Below, piece by piece: positions 24,982 to 33,165 of a stretch of 64,000 bases of DNA. The stretch covers positions 682,001 through 746,000 of the forward strand of contig NZ_SOAP01000002.1 in the NCBI RefSeq assembly GCF_004364805.1, given 5' to 3'. The DNA is from Pelagimonas phthalicica (lineage in GTDB: Bacteria > Pseudomonadota > Alphaproteobacteria > Rhodobacterales > Rhodobacteraceae). A model generated the notes under the pieces. The model did not search any database and was not told the DNA's origin. It worked only from the letters and a program-made list of their open reading frames with translations. Position 1 is the first letter of the stretch, and every line of letters begins with the position of its first letter. The translations under genes and the position numbers were made by a program.

Positions 24982-26790
24982 ATGACTGTCATCACCGGCA
25001 ATATTCGGGAAATTTTTGGCACACCGAACGCAGACGACATTGATACCAATCAATGGGGCAGTGACCTTGTTTTTGCAGGGGATGGGGATGACTTCATTTC
25101 GCTCCCGCCAGGTGGAACACACAACACTATCTACTCCGATACGATCTATGGCGAGGGTGGCAACGACTACATCTATTCCTATAGCGGATCTGACAGTTTG
25201 GACGGTGGCACCGGCCACGACACCATCGTCGGAGGAGCGGGCGACGACACAATTCGGGGCGGCGATGGCGATGATGTCATTCATGGCGGAGATGGTGAAA
25301 ACCAGATCTTTGGCGATGATGGCAACGACACGATCTATGGTCGCTATGACAACGAATTGCTGTCTGGTGGCAATGGCGATGATGAGATTTGGGCAAGCAC
25401 CGGCTATGACACAATCTATGGCGGTGCCGGAAATGACAGCATTTATGCCAGCCATGGCGGCCCTGATTCCGAGGACGAGTTGACCATTGTCTACGCCGGA
25501 AATGGCAATGATCATATCCAACTAAGTGGCCATGGCTTCCAGGCTTATGGCGGCGGCGGCTCTGATACTTATGATCTGGTCCTAAACCGACTAGACGCAG
25601 AAACGGTCGAAGTGTTCGATACGGGCGGCATCGCCGACGTCGTCCAGGTGCGTGTGGTAAACCGCGATCTCTATGCCGAATGTGAAAGGGTCGGCGACGA
25701 CCTATTTATAACGGTCAGTTCACTGAGCCCAGTCACAGGGCTGCCAGTCCTTTACTCGGCCTTTGTGATCCGCGATCAGTTTCTCCCGGATGGTTCCGTT
25801 GCAATTGAAACTCTGAGGTTGAACGGAGTCGACACGGATCTGACCACCCATCTCACCGATCCTGTTTGCATCGAAGGCACCATTGGCGACGACACCTTGG
25901 TCGGGAGCGATGCGGATGAATGCTTTGAAGCCTATGGCGGAAATGACATCATCGACGCTGGTGAGGGCAACAACACCGTGGATGGTGGGCGCGGCGATGA
26001 CTCCATCAACTCCGGCACGGGGGATGATTCCATCCTGGGCGATTTTGGCAATGACACGATCATCGATGCCGGGGGCAATGACACCCTGTCTGGGGGGGCG
26101 GGTGACGACCGTATCATTCACTATGGTGGATTTGCCGAAATCTCCGGCGGCGGGGGCGCAGATCACATCACCTTTTTCGGCCAAGCCGTCGTGCATGGTG
26201 GGTCTGGAAATGACAATATTTATGCGACCGCCGATCCCAGCCAAGTCACCAACGACACGATTTTTGGCGAACGCGGCGATGATACATTGCGCGGGGAACG
26301 AGGCGACGATTACCTCAATGGCGGCGGAGAAAATGACAGTTTGATCGGTGGACACGGTGATGACACCCTGGTCGGCGCGGGTGGCCATGACACATTGCAA
26401 GGCAATCACGGCAATGACCTGCTCATTTCCGGCAACGGTGATGACTTGATCTATGGACACTCCGGCAATGATGATATCCGCGCGGGCAATGGCAACGACA
26501 CACTACATTCCGGGGCCGGCGACGATATTATGACCGGTGGTGCCGGGGCTGATGAGTTCCAGTTCACCGACAGCGCGGAATTCGAAACCGGCCATGACAT
26601 CGTGCGAGATTTCGAAGCCGGGGTCGATACTTTGAATCTTGTGCGTCTCGCAAACAGTTACGGCGATGTCATGGCCGCCATGAGCGATACAGCCTCTGGG
26701 GTCTTGCTCGACTTTGGGGCCGCAGGGTCCATCCTGTTGCAAGGGGTGACATCATCCGAATTGGACAGCGGTGACTTCGTGTTTATCTAG
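24982..26790 (+). CDS. RTX (hemolysin-type calcium-binding repeat) protein, probably type I secreted
   Basis: 602 residues from the ATG at 24982 with GGGAG eight bases upstream. There is no Sec signal. Two blocks of GGxGxDxhx nonapeptides (about residues 45-190 and 300-535) should form calcium-bound beta-rolls. They are separated by a non-repeat module (about 195-295) with FVIRDQFLPDGSVAIETLRL, seen in bacterial cadherin/RTX linkers. The C terminus GGAGADEFQFTD...HDIVRDFEAGVDTLNL is the serralysin-type C-terminal secretion region. No catalytic domain is recognised. No type I secretion genes are in the window. It may be a surface or matrix protein; the PilZ neighbour hints at biofilm control. 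Confidence 0.88.
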   Translation: MTVITGNIREIFGTPNADDIDTNQWGSDLVFAGDGDDFISLPPGGTHNTIYSDTIYGEGGNDYIYSYSGSDSLDGGTGHDTIVGGAGDDTIRGGDGDDVIHGGDGENQIFGDDGNDTIYGRYDNELLSGGNGDDEIWASTGYDTIYGGAGNDSIYASHGGPDSEDELTIVYAGNGNDHIQLSGHGFQAYGGGGSDTYDLVLNRLDAETVEVFDTGGIADVVQVRVVNRDLYAECERVGDDLFITVSSLSPVTGLPVLYSAFVIRDQFLPDGSVAIETLRLNGVDTDLTTHLTDPVCIEGTIGDDTLVGSDADECFEAYGGNDIIDAGEGNNTVDGGRGDDSINSGTGDDSILGDFGNDTIIDAGGNDTLSGGAGDDRIIHYGGFAEISGGGGADHITFFGQAVVHGGSGNDNIYATADPSQVTNDTIFGERGDDTLRGERGDDYLNGGGENDSLIGGHGDDTLVGAGGHDTLQGNHGNDLLISGNGDDLIYGHSGNDDIRAGNGNDTLHSGAGDDIMTGGAGADEFQFTDSAEFETGHDIVRDFEAGVDTLNLVRLANSYGDVMAAMSDTASGVLLDFGAAGSILLQGVTSSELDSGDFVFI

Positions 26791-26812
26791 GGTCGCTAAA
26801 CGAATGGAAAAG

Positions 26813-26842
26813 CGCACCTGCAGCCTGCCGGTGCGGTTTTTC
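26813..26842 (+). terminator. Intrinsic terminator after the RTX gene
   Basis: CGCACC/GGTGCG stem (26813-26818 with 26830-26835) followed by GTTTTT. Confidence 0.75.
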
Positions 26843-26863
26843 GTGCCTTACATCGAGACTGAG

Positions 26864-28015
26864 TTAGCCGAGGACGTCGACCGACGTGAGATCGCGTGAA
26901 ATGCGGATCAACTCGGACATCTCGCAGCCTGGCTGAACAGGATTGGCCAGTGGCGTGTTGATCACTTGCGCAGGCACAACCGTTGCAGCCTGCAACGCTT
27001 CTTCCAGCGACAGGCCGACTTGCTCAACGGCGACCCGGATCGCGGTTGTGAGGTCAAGATCGGCCCCGGCAAGGGTTCCGTCTTGCAGCCGCAGCTGGCC
27101 GTTGTCGCGGCAAATCACCCGTCCGTTCAGTTGAAACTCTTGCACATTCGTCCCGGCCACAGCCATCGCGTCGCTGACCAGATAGAACGATCCCGGCTTG
27201 GTCTTGGCCGCCCAGGCCGCCCGTGCCGTTTTGGGATGCACATGCACCGCGTCCACGATGATTCCTGCATCCGCCTCGCCACAATCCAACGCCGCGCCAA
27301 CAAGGCCGGGCTCGCGATTGCCCAATTGGCTCATGGCGTTGAACAGATGGGTCACACAGCGCGCGCCTGCCTTGAAGTAGCGCATACAAGTCTCATAGCT
27401 GGCATCAGTATGGCCCAAGGACACGACAATTCCAGCCTCGCTCAGCCTGCTCACCTGTGCCTCGGTCACGTTTTCCGGGGCCAGGGTGACTTTCAGACAG
27501 GGCAACGCCTTGGCAGCGTCCAGCAGCAGCGTGAGGTCGTTATCGGTCATCTCGCGAATAAGCGCCGCATCATGGGCCCCTTTGCGCGCCACGGATAGAT
27601 GTGGCCCTTCAAGATGTGCGCCTGCGACACCAAGCACCTTTTGACGACAGGCCTCTGCCACCGCCTCAATCGTCGCGCGTGTATTTTCGGGCGTGTCGGT
27701 GATCAATGTCGGCAAGATCCGCGTCACCCCAAGCGAGCGATGCGCCTTGGTAATGCGGCGCACCGTTTCGACAGACGGCGCATCGCCCAGCATGATGCCA
27801 TCGCCGCCATTGACCTGCAGGTCCACATAGCCCGGGCTGAGAATGTCGCCCCCCAGATCAACCACCCTGCCCTGATCGACAAAGGCTTCCTTGTGGCCGA
27901 AACCGGTTTGTCGCCCGCCGACAAAGCTGATCGCGTGGTGGTCATGAAACCTTTCGCCATCAAAAATCCGGCCATTGCGAAAGGTCACGCTCTCTTGGGT
28001 TGATCCGTCGGTCAT
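26864..28015 (-). CDS. nagA: N-acetylglucosamine-6-phosphate deacetylase
   Basis: 383 residues. An amidohydrolase-fold enzyme that converts GlcNAc-6-P to GlcN-6-P. Signatures are ILSPGYVDLQVNGGDGIML, AHLEGPHLSVARKGAHD (metal Glu), SLGHTDASYETC and THLFNAMSQLGNREPGLVGAA (metal His residues), and the catalytic Asp in FYLVSDAMAVAGT. The start overlaps the stop of the SIS-domain gene upstream by four bases (ATGA), so the two are translationally coupled. It is the last gene of the kinase-gntR-SIS-nagA operon, and its end converges on the RTX gene. Confidence 0.95.
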   Translation of the reverse strand: MTDGSTQESVTFRNGRIFDGERFHDHHAISFVGGRQTGFGHKEAFVDQGRVVDLGGDILSPGYVDLQVNGGDGIMLGDAPSVETVRRITKAHRSLGVTRILPTLITDTPENTRATIEAVAEACRQKVLGVAGAHLEGPHLSVARKGAHDAALIREMTDNDLTLLLDAAKALPCLKVTLAPENVTEAQVSRLSEAGIVVSLGHTDASYETCMRYFKAGARCVTHLFNAMSQLGNREPGLVGAALDCGEADAGIIVDAVHVHPKTARAAWAAKTKPGSFYLVSDAMAVAGTNVQEFQLNGRVICRDNGQLRLQDGTLAGADLDLTTAIRVAVEQVGLSLEEALQAATVVPAQVINTPLANPVQPGCEMSELIRISRDLTSVDVLG

Positions 28016-29055
28016 ACCGTTTCAGTCACTTTCTTCAGATGGCGCGGAGTGTCGGGGTTGATTCCCCGGCACGCGGCCACTCTTTCCACCATCGCGTAGA
28101 AGGACACAATCGATGCGATCGGATCGGTGATCCAGTGATCGGTGCGCACATGCGGCAATCGCGTGGCCTTTTCTACCTTGTCCGACGTGGCAAAGGACAG
28201 TGCGCCCTTTTGCGCCAACGCATCGGCGACCTCGACAATGTTGTCTTCGGCCGCATCCCGCGCGGCAAAGGCGATCACCGGGAAACCGGGTTCGACAATC
28301 GAGACAGGCCCATGCAGCACCTCGGCCGTGGAATAGCTTTCGGCATGGATCTGGCAGGTTTCCTTGAACTTCAGGGCGGCCTCGTTGGAAATCGCCCAGC
28401 TTGGACCGCGGCCCAGCGTGAACAAAGATCGCCCATCTCCCGCCGAGGTAATAGCCTCGATCGCCGCGGACCAATCGCATTCTGTGGCCTTTAGCAGCTG
28501 TTGGGGCAGCGCGTGGATGGCGGCGATCAACTCGGCATCCTGTTTCACATCTGCCAGCAGCCAAAGCCCAGTCACCAAAGAGGTGACAAAGGTCTTGGTC
28601 GCCGCCACGCTCAGTTCTGGCCCCGCATGGATTGGCAAAGTAGCTGTGGTGGCCTGCGCCAGAGGCGAACTTGGGTCATTGGTGATCGCAACTGTATACG
28701 CGCCAGTTTTGGCAAAGGCGTCGGTCAATCGCACGATGTCTGGGCTTTGACCGGATTGCGAGACAGAGATGCTCAACGCCCCCTCGCCCGCGACATTCAC
28801 CCCGTAGACCGATTTGATCGACGGGCCGACCGAGGCCATCGGCAGGCCCAGCAGCAGCTCACTGACATATTTCATATAAGACGCCGCATGATCCGAAGAG
28901 CCGCGCGCCACCGAGAGCAAAAAGCGCGGATCGCGGTCGCGGATCTCTTGGGCAGTGGATAGGATACCGCTGCGTCCTTGGGTCAACAGGCGTTCAACAG
29001 CATCGGGGATTTCGTTGATTTCGCGCCGCATGCGCGTGATCTTTTCCAGAGACAT
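28012..29055 (-). CDS. SIS-domain glucosamine-6-phosphate deaminase (NagB-II/AgaS type)
   Basis: 347 residues with two SIS domains, like the isomerase half of GlmS but without the glutaminase half. The phosphosugar-binding loops are SVARGSSDHAASYMKY, SVSQSGQSPDIVRL, AATKTFVTSLV and LGRGPSWAISNEAALKFKETCQIHAESYSTAEVLHGP. Such stand-alone proteins replace NagB in GlcNAc catabolism in several bacteria. Linked to nagA by an ATGA overlap, it most likely deaminates GlcN-6-P to fructose-6-P. Direct proof of deaminase rather than synthase activity is not in the sequence. Confidence 0.88.
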   Translation of the reverse strand: MSLEKITRMRREINEIPDAVERLLTQGRSGILSTAQEIRDRDPRFLLSVARGSSDHAASYMKYVSELLLGLPMASVGPSIKSVYGVNVAGEGALSISVSQSGQSPDIVRLTDAFAKTGAYTVAITNDPSSPLAQATTATLPIHAGPELSVAATKTFVTSLVTGLWLLADVKQDAELIAAIHALPQQLLKATECDWSAAIEAITSAGDGRSLFTLGRGPSWAISNEAALKFKETCQIHAESYSTAEVLHGPVSIVEPGFPVIAFAARDAAEDNIVEVADALAQKGALSFATSDKVEKATRLPHVRTDHWITDPIASIVSFYAMVERVAACRGINPDTPRHLKKVTETV

Positions 29056-29081
29056 TTCAGGCAGCTTTCATGTTAGTCAGA

Positions 29082-29837
29082 TCAAGGGGACAAACGCAGT
29101 TCGGCCACAAAGTCATAGGCGTCACCGCGATAGATGGATTTGGTCAACTCGGCCACACGGCCGCTTTCCAGATAGGAAATACGTTGGATGCTCAGCCCGG
29201 CGGTGCCCTCAGCGACGCCGAGCAGTTCAGCCTCGCTTGGTTCCAGGTTGATCGCCGAGATCTTTTGAACCGCGCGCACCGGGCGATTGCCCGATTGCTC
29301 CAACACTTCGTAAAGAGAGCGCGTCACCTCAACCGGGTTGGGCAAAATGTCGAGCGGCAAAGAGGCGCGTTCCAGCGCCATGGGCTGCCCGCCCGCCTCA
29401 CGCAGGCGATAGATGCGCGCCACCGAATCCTCGGTGGCAAGGCCCAGGGTTAGCACCTCTTCTGGTGAGGGAATAAAAACGCCGCGTTCCAACCACTTGG
29501 ATGTGGTTTCTAAACCGCGACGCCGCATATCTTCGGTGAAAGAGGTCAGTTGCGACAGCGATTGTTCAACCTTGGCCACGGGCGCACGCACAAAGGTGCC
29601 GGACCCTTGTCGTTGCTCCAACACGCCCAGCTTGACCAGTTCCTGAATGGCCTTGCGCACCGTCACACGCGACAATTCCGTGATCTCGGCGATCTCGCGT
29701 TCGGAGGGCAAGGAACTGTCTGGCGGCAACATGCCGTTTTCAATCGCCTCTTCGATCCGGCGACGCAGTTGCACATAGCGCGGGCCTGCTTTTTGGCCCA
29801 ACCATTCCTCGGGATCCAAAAACTCAACAGCGTTCAT
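29082..29837 (-). CDS. GntR-family (HutC/NagR-like) transcriptional regulator
   Basis: 251 residues. The winged helix-turn-helix is at about 17-85 (YVQLRRRIEEAIENG, LPSEREIAEITELSRVTVRKAIQELVKLGVLEQRQGSGTFV). A UTRA effector domain follows at about 100-245 (MALERASLPLDILP, LGVAEGTAGLSIQRI). UTRA regulators of this type bind amino-sugar phosphates. Its start overlaps the end of the kinase gene by 14 bases. It probably represses both divergent operons; candidate sites are the GGTAT repeats at 30725-30740 and 30827-30853. Confidence 0.9.
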   Translation of the reverse strand: MNAVEFLDPEEWLGQKAGPRYVQLRRRIEEAIENGMLPPDSSLPSEREIAEITELSRVTVRKAIQELVKLGVLEQRQGSGTFVRAPVAKVEQSLSQLTSFTEDMRRRGLETTSKWLERGVFIPSPEEVLTLGLATEDSVARIYRLREAGGQPMALERASLPLDILPNPVEVTRSLYEVLEQSGNRPVRAVQKISAINLEPSEAELLGVAEGTAGLSIQRISYLESGRVAELTKSIYRGDAYDFVAELRLSP

Positions 29838-30720
29838 CCAAGAACTCCTTGCTAAAGTCCTGCGCCAGTGACAGCGCGCCTTGCAACGGCTCGCCCAAAG
29901 GCTGGGTGATGTTTTTCTGCATATTTACAGGCAGATACGGGGCGTAATGGGCGGCAATGCCACCTGTCAGGCAAATGGCCAGCCCCGGCTGCCAGCCCAT
30001 CGCCTGGGCGGTTGTCGCAATGGATGTGCCCGCCTCTTGCATGATGCTTTGCGCCAGGGGGTCGCCCTGCTGGGCCAGCCCCGTGACAAGGGGCGCAATG
30101 GCCGCCATCTCTGCCTGCCTGGCCATTGCGGCAAAGGATACAATCCCAGCCGCTGACTTGTGCCTTTCAAGCAGAGACCGGGACAGGTTGGATTGCGCGA
30201 CCAGCCCGTCCTCGGCCCGCAAGGTGATCGACAAGGCGCGCCGCCCAACCCAATAGGCCGAAGCCTGATCGCCCAGAATCGGGCCCCAGCCCCCGCCAAA
30301 CCGGGTTTTCCCGCCTTGTTGCATTGCGAAAAACGAGCCGGTGCCACAATGCACCAGAACTCCATCGCGATGCCCAAGCCCGCCACGAAGCGCCGTGGGG
30401 CGGTCATCAGTCACGCGCACTTGCTGCAAAGGCAACGCCGCCGCCACACGTTCGGAAATCGTTTTTCCTGTGACCCCCGCCAAGCCAAAGAAAGCCGGAA
30501 AGCTGATGAGGTCCGCTTCGGAAAAACCGGATTTGGCGGCCAAAGCAGACAGGCCGCGGCGTATTTCACTTAATGCAGCATCAAAACCTGTGGTCACATT
30601 GGCAGATCCAACGACGACAGACACATCACCCGCCCCAGAGCGAACCGCCAAACGACAGCGCGTCCCGCCGCCATCCGCAGCGACAACTGGTATACTCATG
30701 GTGTTACCCAAATCGATCAT
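29824..30720 (-). CDS. BadF/BadG/BcrA-family sugar kinase, likely N-acetylglucosamine kinase
   Basis: 298 residues from the ATG at 30720 (AAAGGT seven bases upstream); an internal ATG at 30699 would give 291. The ASKHA nucleotide-binding fold begins VVAADGGGTRCRLAV (phosphate-1 loop), with VHCGTGSFFAM and FGGGWGPILGDQASAYWVGRRAL as phosphate-2 and adenosine segments, as in eukaryotic-type GlcNAc kinases. It would phosphorylate internalised GlcNAc or a similar amino sugar at C6, feeding NagA. First gene of the operon, divergent from murQ. Confidence 0.85.
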   Translation of the reverse strand: MIDLGNTMSIPVVAADGGGTRCRLAVRSGAGDVSVVVGSANVTTGFDAALSEIRRGLSALAAKSGFSEADLISFPAFFGLAGVTGKTISERVAAALPLQQVRVTDDRPTALRGGLGHRDGVLVHCGTGSFFAMQQGGKTRFGGGWGPILGDQASAYWVGRRALSITLRAEDGLVAQSNLSRSLLERHKSAAGIVSFAAMARQAEMAAIAPLVTGLAQQGDPLAQSIMQEAGTSIATTAQAMGWQPGLAICLTGGIAAHYAPYLPVNMQKNITQPLGEPLQGALSLAQDFSKEFLDERC

Positions 30721-30724
30721 GACA

Positions 30725-30740
30725 ATACCTTTATAGTACC
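30725..30740 (-). promoter_or_regulatory. Candidate operator: direct repeat GGTAC-N6-GGTAT before the kinase gene
   Basis: On the minus strand two GGTAY pentamers are spaced exactly 11 bases apart, ending four bases before the kinase ATG. The same 11-base repeat is on the other side of the divergent promoter (30827-30853). Regulator assignment to the operon's GntR protein is inferred. Confidence 0.5.
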
Positions 30741-30826
30741 TTTTGTGAAATTAAAAGACCAAATTACCGACCAATTGTCAGACAAACCCTTAATTCACAG
30801 GCATGCCGCTCTGCGCCAAACAAAGT

Positions 30827-30853
30827 GGTAGACAAATGGTATTTAATAGGTAT
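30827..30853 (+). promoter_or_regulatory. Candidate operator: three GGTA(G/T) repeats with 11-base period before murQ
   Basis: GGTAG (30827), GGTAT (30838) and GGTAT (30849) fall at an exact 11-base step, one per helical turn, upstream of murQ. A TTGGTC-N6-TTGGTC direct repeat on the minus strand (30757-30774) lies in the same spacer. Confidence 0.5.
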
Positions 30854-30884
30854 CTTATTGAGCAGAACGAGGGGGAATCACGCA

Positions 30885-31772
30885 TTGGCAAATGCAACTG
30901 AGCAACTGCACGAATTTGCAAACGGACTGGATCGCAGGCCGATCGCCGAGATTGCGACCCTGCTGGCACAAGGTCAGCGGGACGCCACCCAAGCCCCCTT
31001 GGATGCCTCCGAACAGATCGCCAGAGCAAGCCAAGCCATGGCGCATAGCATTAAGCACGGCGCGACGCTGCATTATGTGGCGGCGGGCTCCTCTGGCCTG
31101 ATGGCGGCCTCCGATGCGATGGAGCTTGGCGGCACCTTTTCTATTCCCACAACGCAAATCCGCATTCATATGGCGGGCGGCCTGCCCACAGATGCCAATA
31201 TGCCCGGCGGGACCGAGGATGAAACGCAGCAGATTGCGCAAGATCTGGCTGGCATCACTGCCGCTGACACGATCATCGCCGTCTCAGCCAGCGGAACGAC
31301 GCCCTTTACCCTTGCAGCGGCGCGATTGGCCCGCGAAGCGAACGCTTCGGTGATCGGAATCGCGAATAATGCCAATTCCGAGTTATTGAACCTCAGCACC
31401 CATCCGATCTGCCTGCCCACCCCGCCCGAGCTCTTGTCTGGCTCGACGCGAATGGGGGCCGGAACGGCGCAAAAGATTGCGCTCAACATGTTATCGACCC
31501 TGATGGCGGTGCAGCTGGGCCATGTGCATGACGGCATGATGGTCAATCTGACCGCTGACAATGCCAAACTGCTGATCCGGGCGCGGGGTATCGTGTCCAC
31601 AATCGCACAGGTCGACCAAACCACCGCCCAAGACGCGCTGGATCGCGCGGGCGGTGCGGTCAAACCCGCCATTCTGCTTGCCCTTGGTGCGCCGGATCTT
31701 TCGGCCGCCACGGCTCTTTTGACCCAACACCAGGGCCATCTGCGCCCGGCAATGGACCACCTGAAAACCTAA
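30885..31772 (+). CDS. murQ: N-acetylmuramic acid 6-phosphate etherase MurQ
   Basis: 295 residues from a TTG at 30885, chosen because GAGGGGGA sits seven to nine bases upstream and the protein then begins ANATEQLHEFANGLDRRP as in MurQ. An upstream GTG (30825) would run through the operator repeats. MurQ removes D-lactate from MurNAc-6-P to give GlcNAc-6-P. SIS-domain motifs: YVAAGSSGLMAASDAME, SASGTTPFTLAAARLA and the MurQ-specific STRMGAGTAQKIALNMLSTL. It feeds the nagA branch, making the locus one for peptidoglycan-derived sugars. Confidence 0.92.
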   Translation: MANATEQLHEFANGLDRRPIAEIATLLAQGQRDATQAPLDASEQIARASQAMAHSIKHGATLHYVAAGSSGLMAASDAMELGGTFSIPTTQIRIHMAGGLPTDANMPGGTEDETQQIAQDLAGITAADTIIAVSASGTTPFTLAAARLAREANASVIGIANNANSELLNLSTHPICLPTPPELLSGSTRMGAGTAQKIALNMLSTLMAVQLGHVHDGMMVNLTADNAKLLIRARGIVSTIAQVDQTTAQDALDRAGGAVKPAILLALGAPDLSAATALLTQHQGHLRPAMDHLKT

Positions 31773-31798
31773 CGAAACCAAAATCCTGGGAGGAAAAC

Positions 31799-33052
31799 AT
31801 GAAACGTAAAACCATCTCTTTGCTCTTGGCCAGCACCCTTTTGGCCGGAACAGCCGCCACGGCTGAGGACGTGACGCTGACCATCGAAAGCTGGCGCAAT
31901 GACGATCTGACCCTGTGGCAGGACAAGATCATTCCCGCCTTTGAGGCGCAAAACCCTGGCATCAAGGTGAAATTCACCCCCTCCGCCCCTGCGGAATATA
32001 ACGCGGTGCTGAACTCCAAACTTGATGCCGGCTCGGCAGGCGACCTGATCACTTGCCGCCCCTTTGACGCCTCGCTCGCTTTGTTCGAGGCCGGGCATCT
32101 GGCCGATCTCGACGATATGGAGGCCATGGGCAACTTCTCGGATGTGGCGAAATCCGCCTGGCAAACCGATGATGGCTCGGCCAGCTTCTGCGTGCCGATG
32201 GCGTCGGTGATCCACGGCTTTATCTATAACAAAGACGCCTTTGCCGAGCTGGGTCTGGAGGTTCCGACCACCGAGGCCGAATTCTTTGCCGCGCTTGAGG
32301 CGATCAAGGCGGATGGCACTTATATCCCGATGGCCATGGGCACCAATGACCAATGGGAAGCGGCAACCATGGGCTACAACAATATCGGCCCGAACTACTG
32401 GAAGGGCGAAGAGGGCCGTCTGGCGCTGATCGCGGGTGAGCAAAAGCTGACCGATCCACAATGGGTTGCCCCTTATGAAACCCTGGCCAAATGGTCGGAC
32501 TATATGGGCGACGGGTACGAGGCGCAGACCTATCCCGACAGCCAGAACCTGTTCACCCTGGGCCGCGCGGCGATCTATCCTGCCGGGTCCTGGGAAATCT
32601 CTGGCTTCAACGCTTTGGCCGATTTCGAAATGGGCGCGTTCAAGCCACCGGTCCAGAATGCTGGTGACACTTGCTATATCTCGGATCACACCGATATTGG
32701 TATTGGCATGAACGCCAAAACCGCAAATCCTGACGCGGCCAAGACCTTCCTCGCTTGGGTGGCGAGCCCGGAATTTGCGACGATCTTTGGCAACGCCCTG
32801 CCCGGCTTCTTCCCACTGTCCAGCACACCGGTCGAACTGGAAGATCCGCTGGCAAAGGAAATCGTCGGCTGGCGTGGCGAATGTGAAAGCACCATCCGGT
32901 CCACCTACCAGATCCTGTCGCGCGGCACGCCAAACCTCGAGAATGATACTTGGGGCGCCTCTGTCGCGGCGATCAAGGGCACATCCTCACCAGCGGAGCT
33001 TGGCCAAAAACTGCAGGACGGCCTGGCCAGCTGGTACGCACCGCAACAGTAA
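31799..33052 (+). CDS. Extracellular sugar-binding protein of an ABC transporter
   Basis: 417 residues. Residues 1-22 are a Sec signal (KRKTISLLLASTLLAGTAATA-ED). The mature protein is a family 1 solute-binding protein: LTIESWRNDDLTLWQDKIIPAF at the N terminus, GDLITCRPFDASLALFEAG, and the C-terminal AAKTFLAWVASPEFATIFGNALPGFFPLS. Periplasmic; delivers an oligo- or amino sugar to the permease pair encoded next. The genomic setting points to GlcNAc, MurNAc or small muropeptide sugars, but specificity is not evident. AGGAGG-like GGGAGG precedes the start. Confidence 0.9.
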   Translation: MKRKTISLLLASTLLAGTAATAEDVTLTIESWRNDDLTLWQDKIIPAFEAQNPGIKVKFTPSAPAEYNAVLNSKLDAGSAGDLITCRPFDASLALFEAGHLADLDDMEAMGNFSDVAKSAWQTDDGSASFCVPMASVIHGFIYNKDAFAELGLEVPTTEAEFFAALEAIKADGTYIPMAMGTNDQWEAATMGYNNIGPNYWKGEEGRLALIAGEQKLTDPQWVAPYETLAKWSDYMGDGYEAQTYPDSQNLFTLGRAAIYPAGSWEISGFNALADFEMGAFKPPVQNAGDTCYISDHTDIGIGMNAKTANPDAAKTFLAWVASPEFATIFGNALPGFFPLSSTPVELEDPLAKEIVGWRGECESTIRSTYQILSRGTPNLENDTWGASVAAIKGTSSPAELGQKLQDGLASWYAPQQ

Positions 33053-33074
33053 CCTCCCCAACTGTTGCACATGC

Positions 33075-33136
33075 CCCGGACGTCTGATGGGCGTCCGGGA
33101 CCTCTCCGGCAGGTTGCCATGCGTGGCACCGCCGGA
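33075..33136 (+). promoter_or_regulatory. Intercistronic hairpins between the binding-protein and permease genes
   Basis: Two consecutive hairpins: CCCGGACG/CGTCCGGG (33075-33082 with 33092-33099) and TCCGGC/GCCGGA (33105-33110 with 33131-33136) enclosing GGT-GCCA/TGGC-ACC. Such stems after binding-protein genes typically stabilise the upstream mRNA and lower permease expression. No T-run is present. Confidence 0.6.
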
Positions 33137-33165
33137 TTTCCCCCGATTTCCTTCGGAGTTCCCCC

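Noticed and set aside
24967-26790. The RTX repeats as a CRISPR or satellite DNA array
   Set aside because: The periodicity is coding (GGxGxDxxx nonapeptides) within one long open frame.
29824-29837. Overlap of the kinase and GntR genes as a frameshift fusion
   Set aside because: Both proteins are complete with proper ends; a 14-base overlap is normal operon packing.
31769-32689. A 306-residue minus-strand frame over the sugar-binding protein gene
   Set aside because: Antisense to a protein with clear signal peptide and family motifs.
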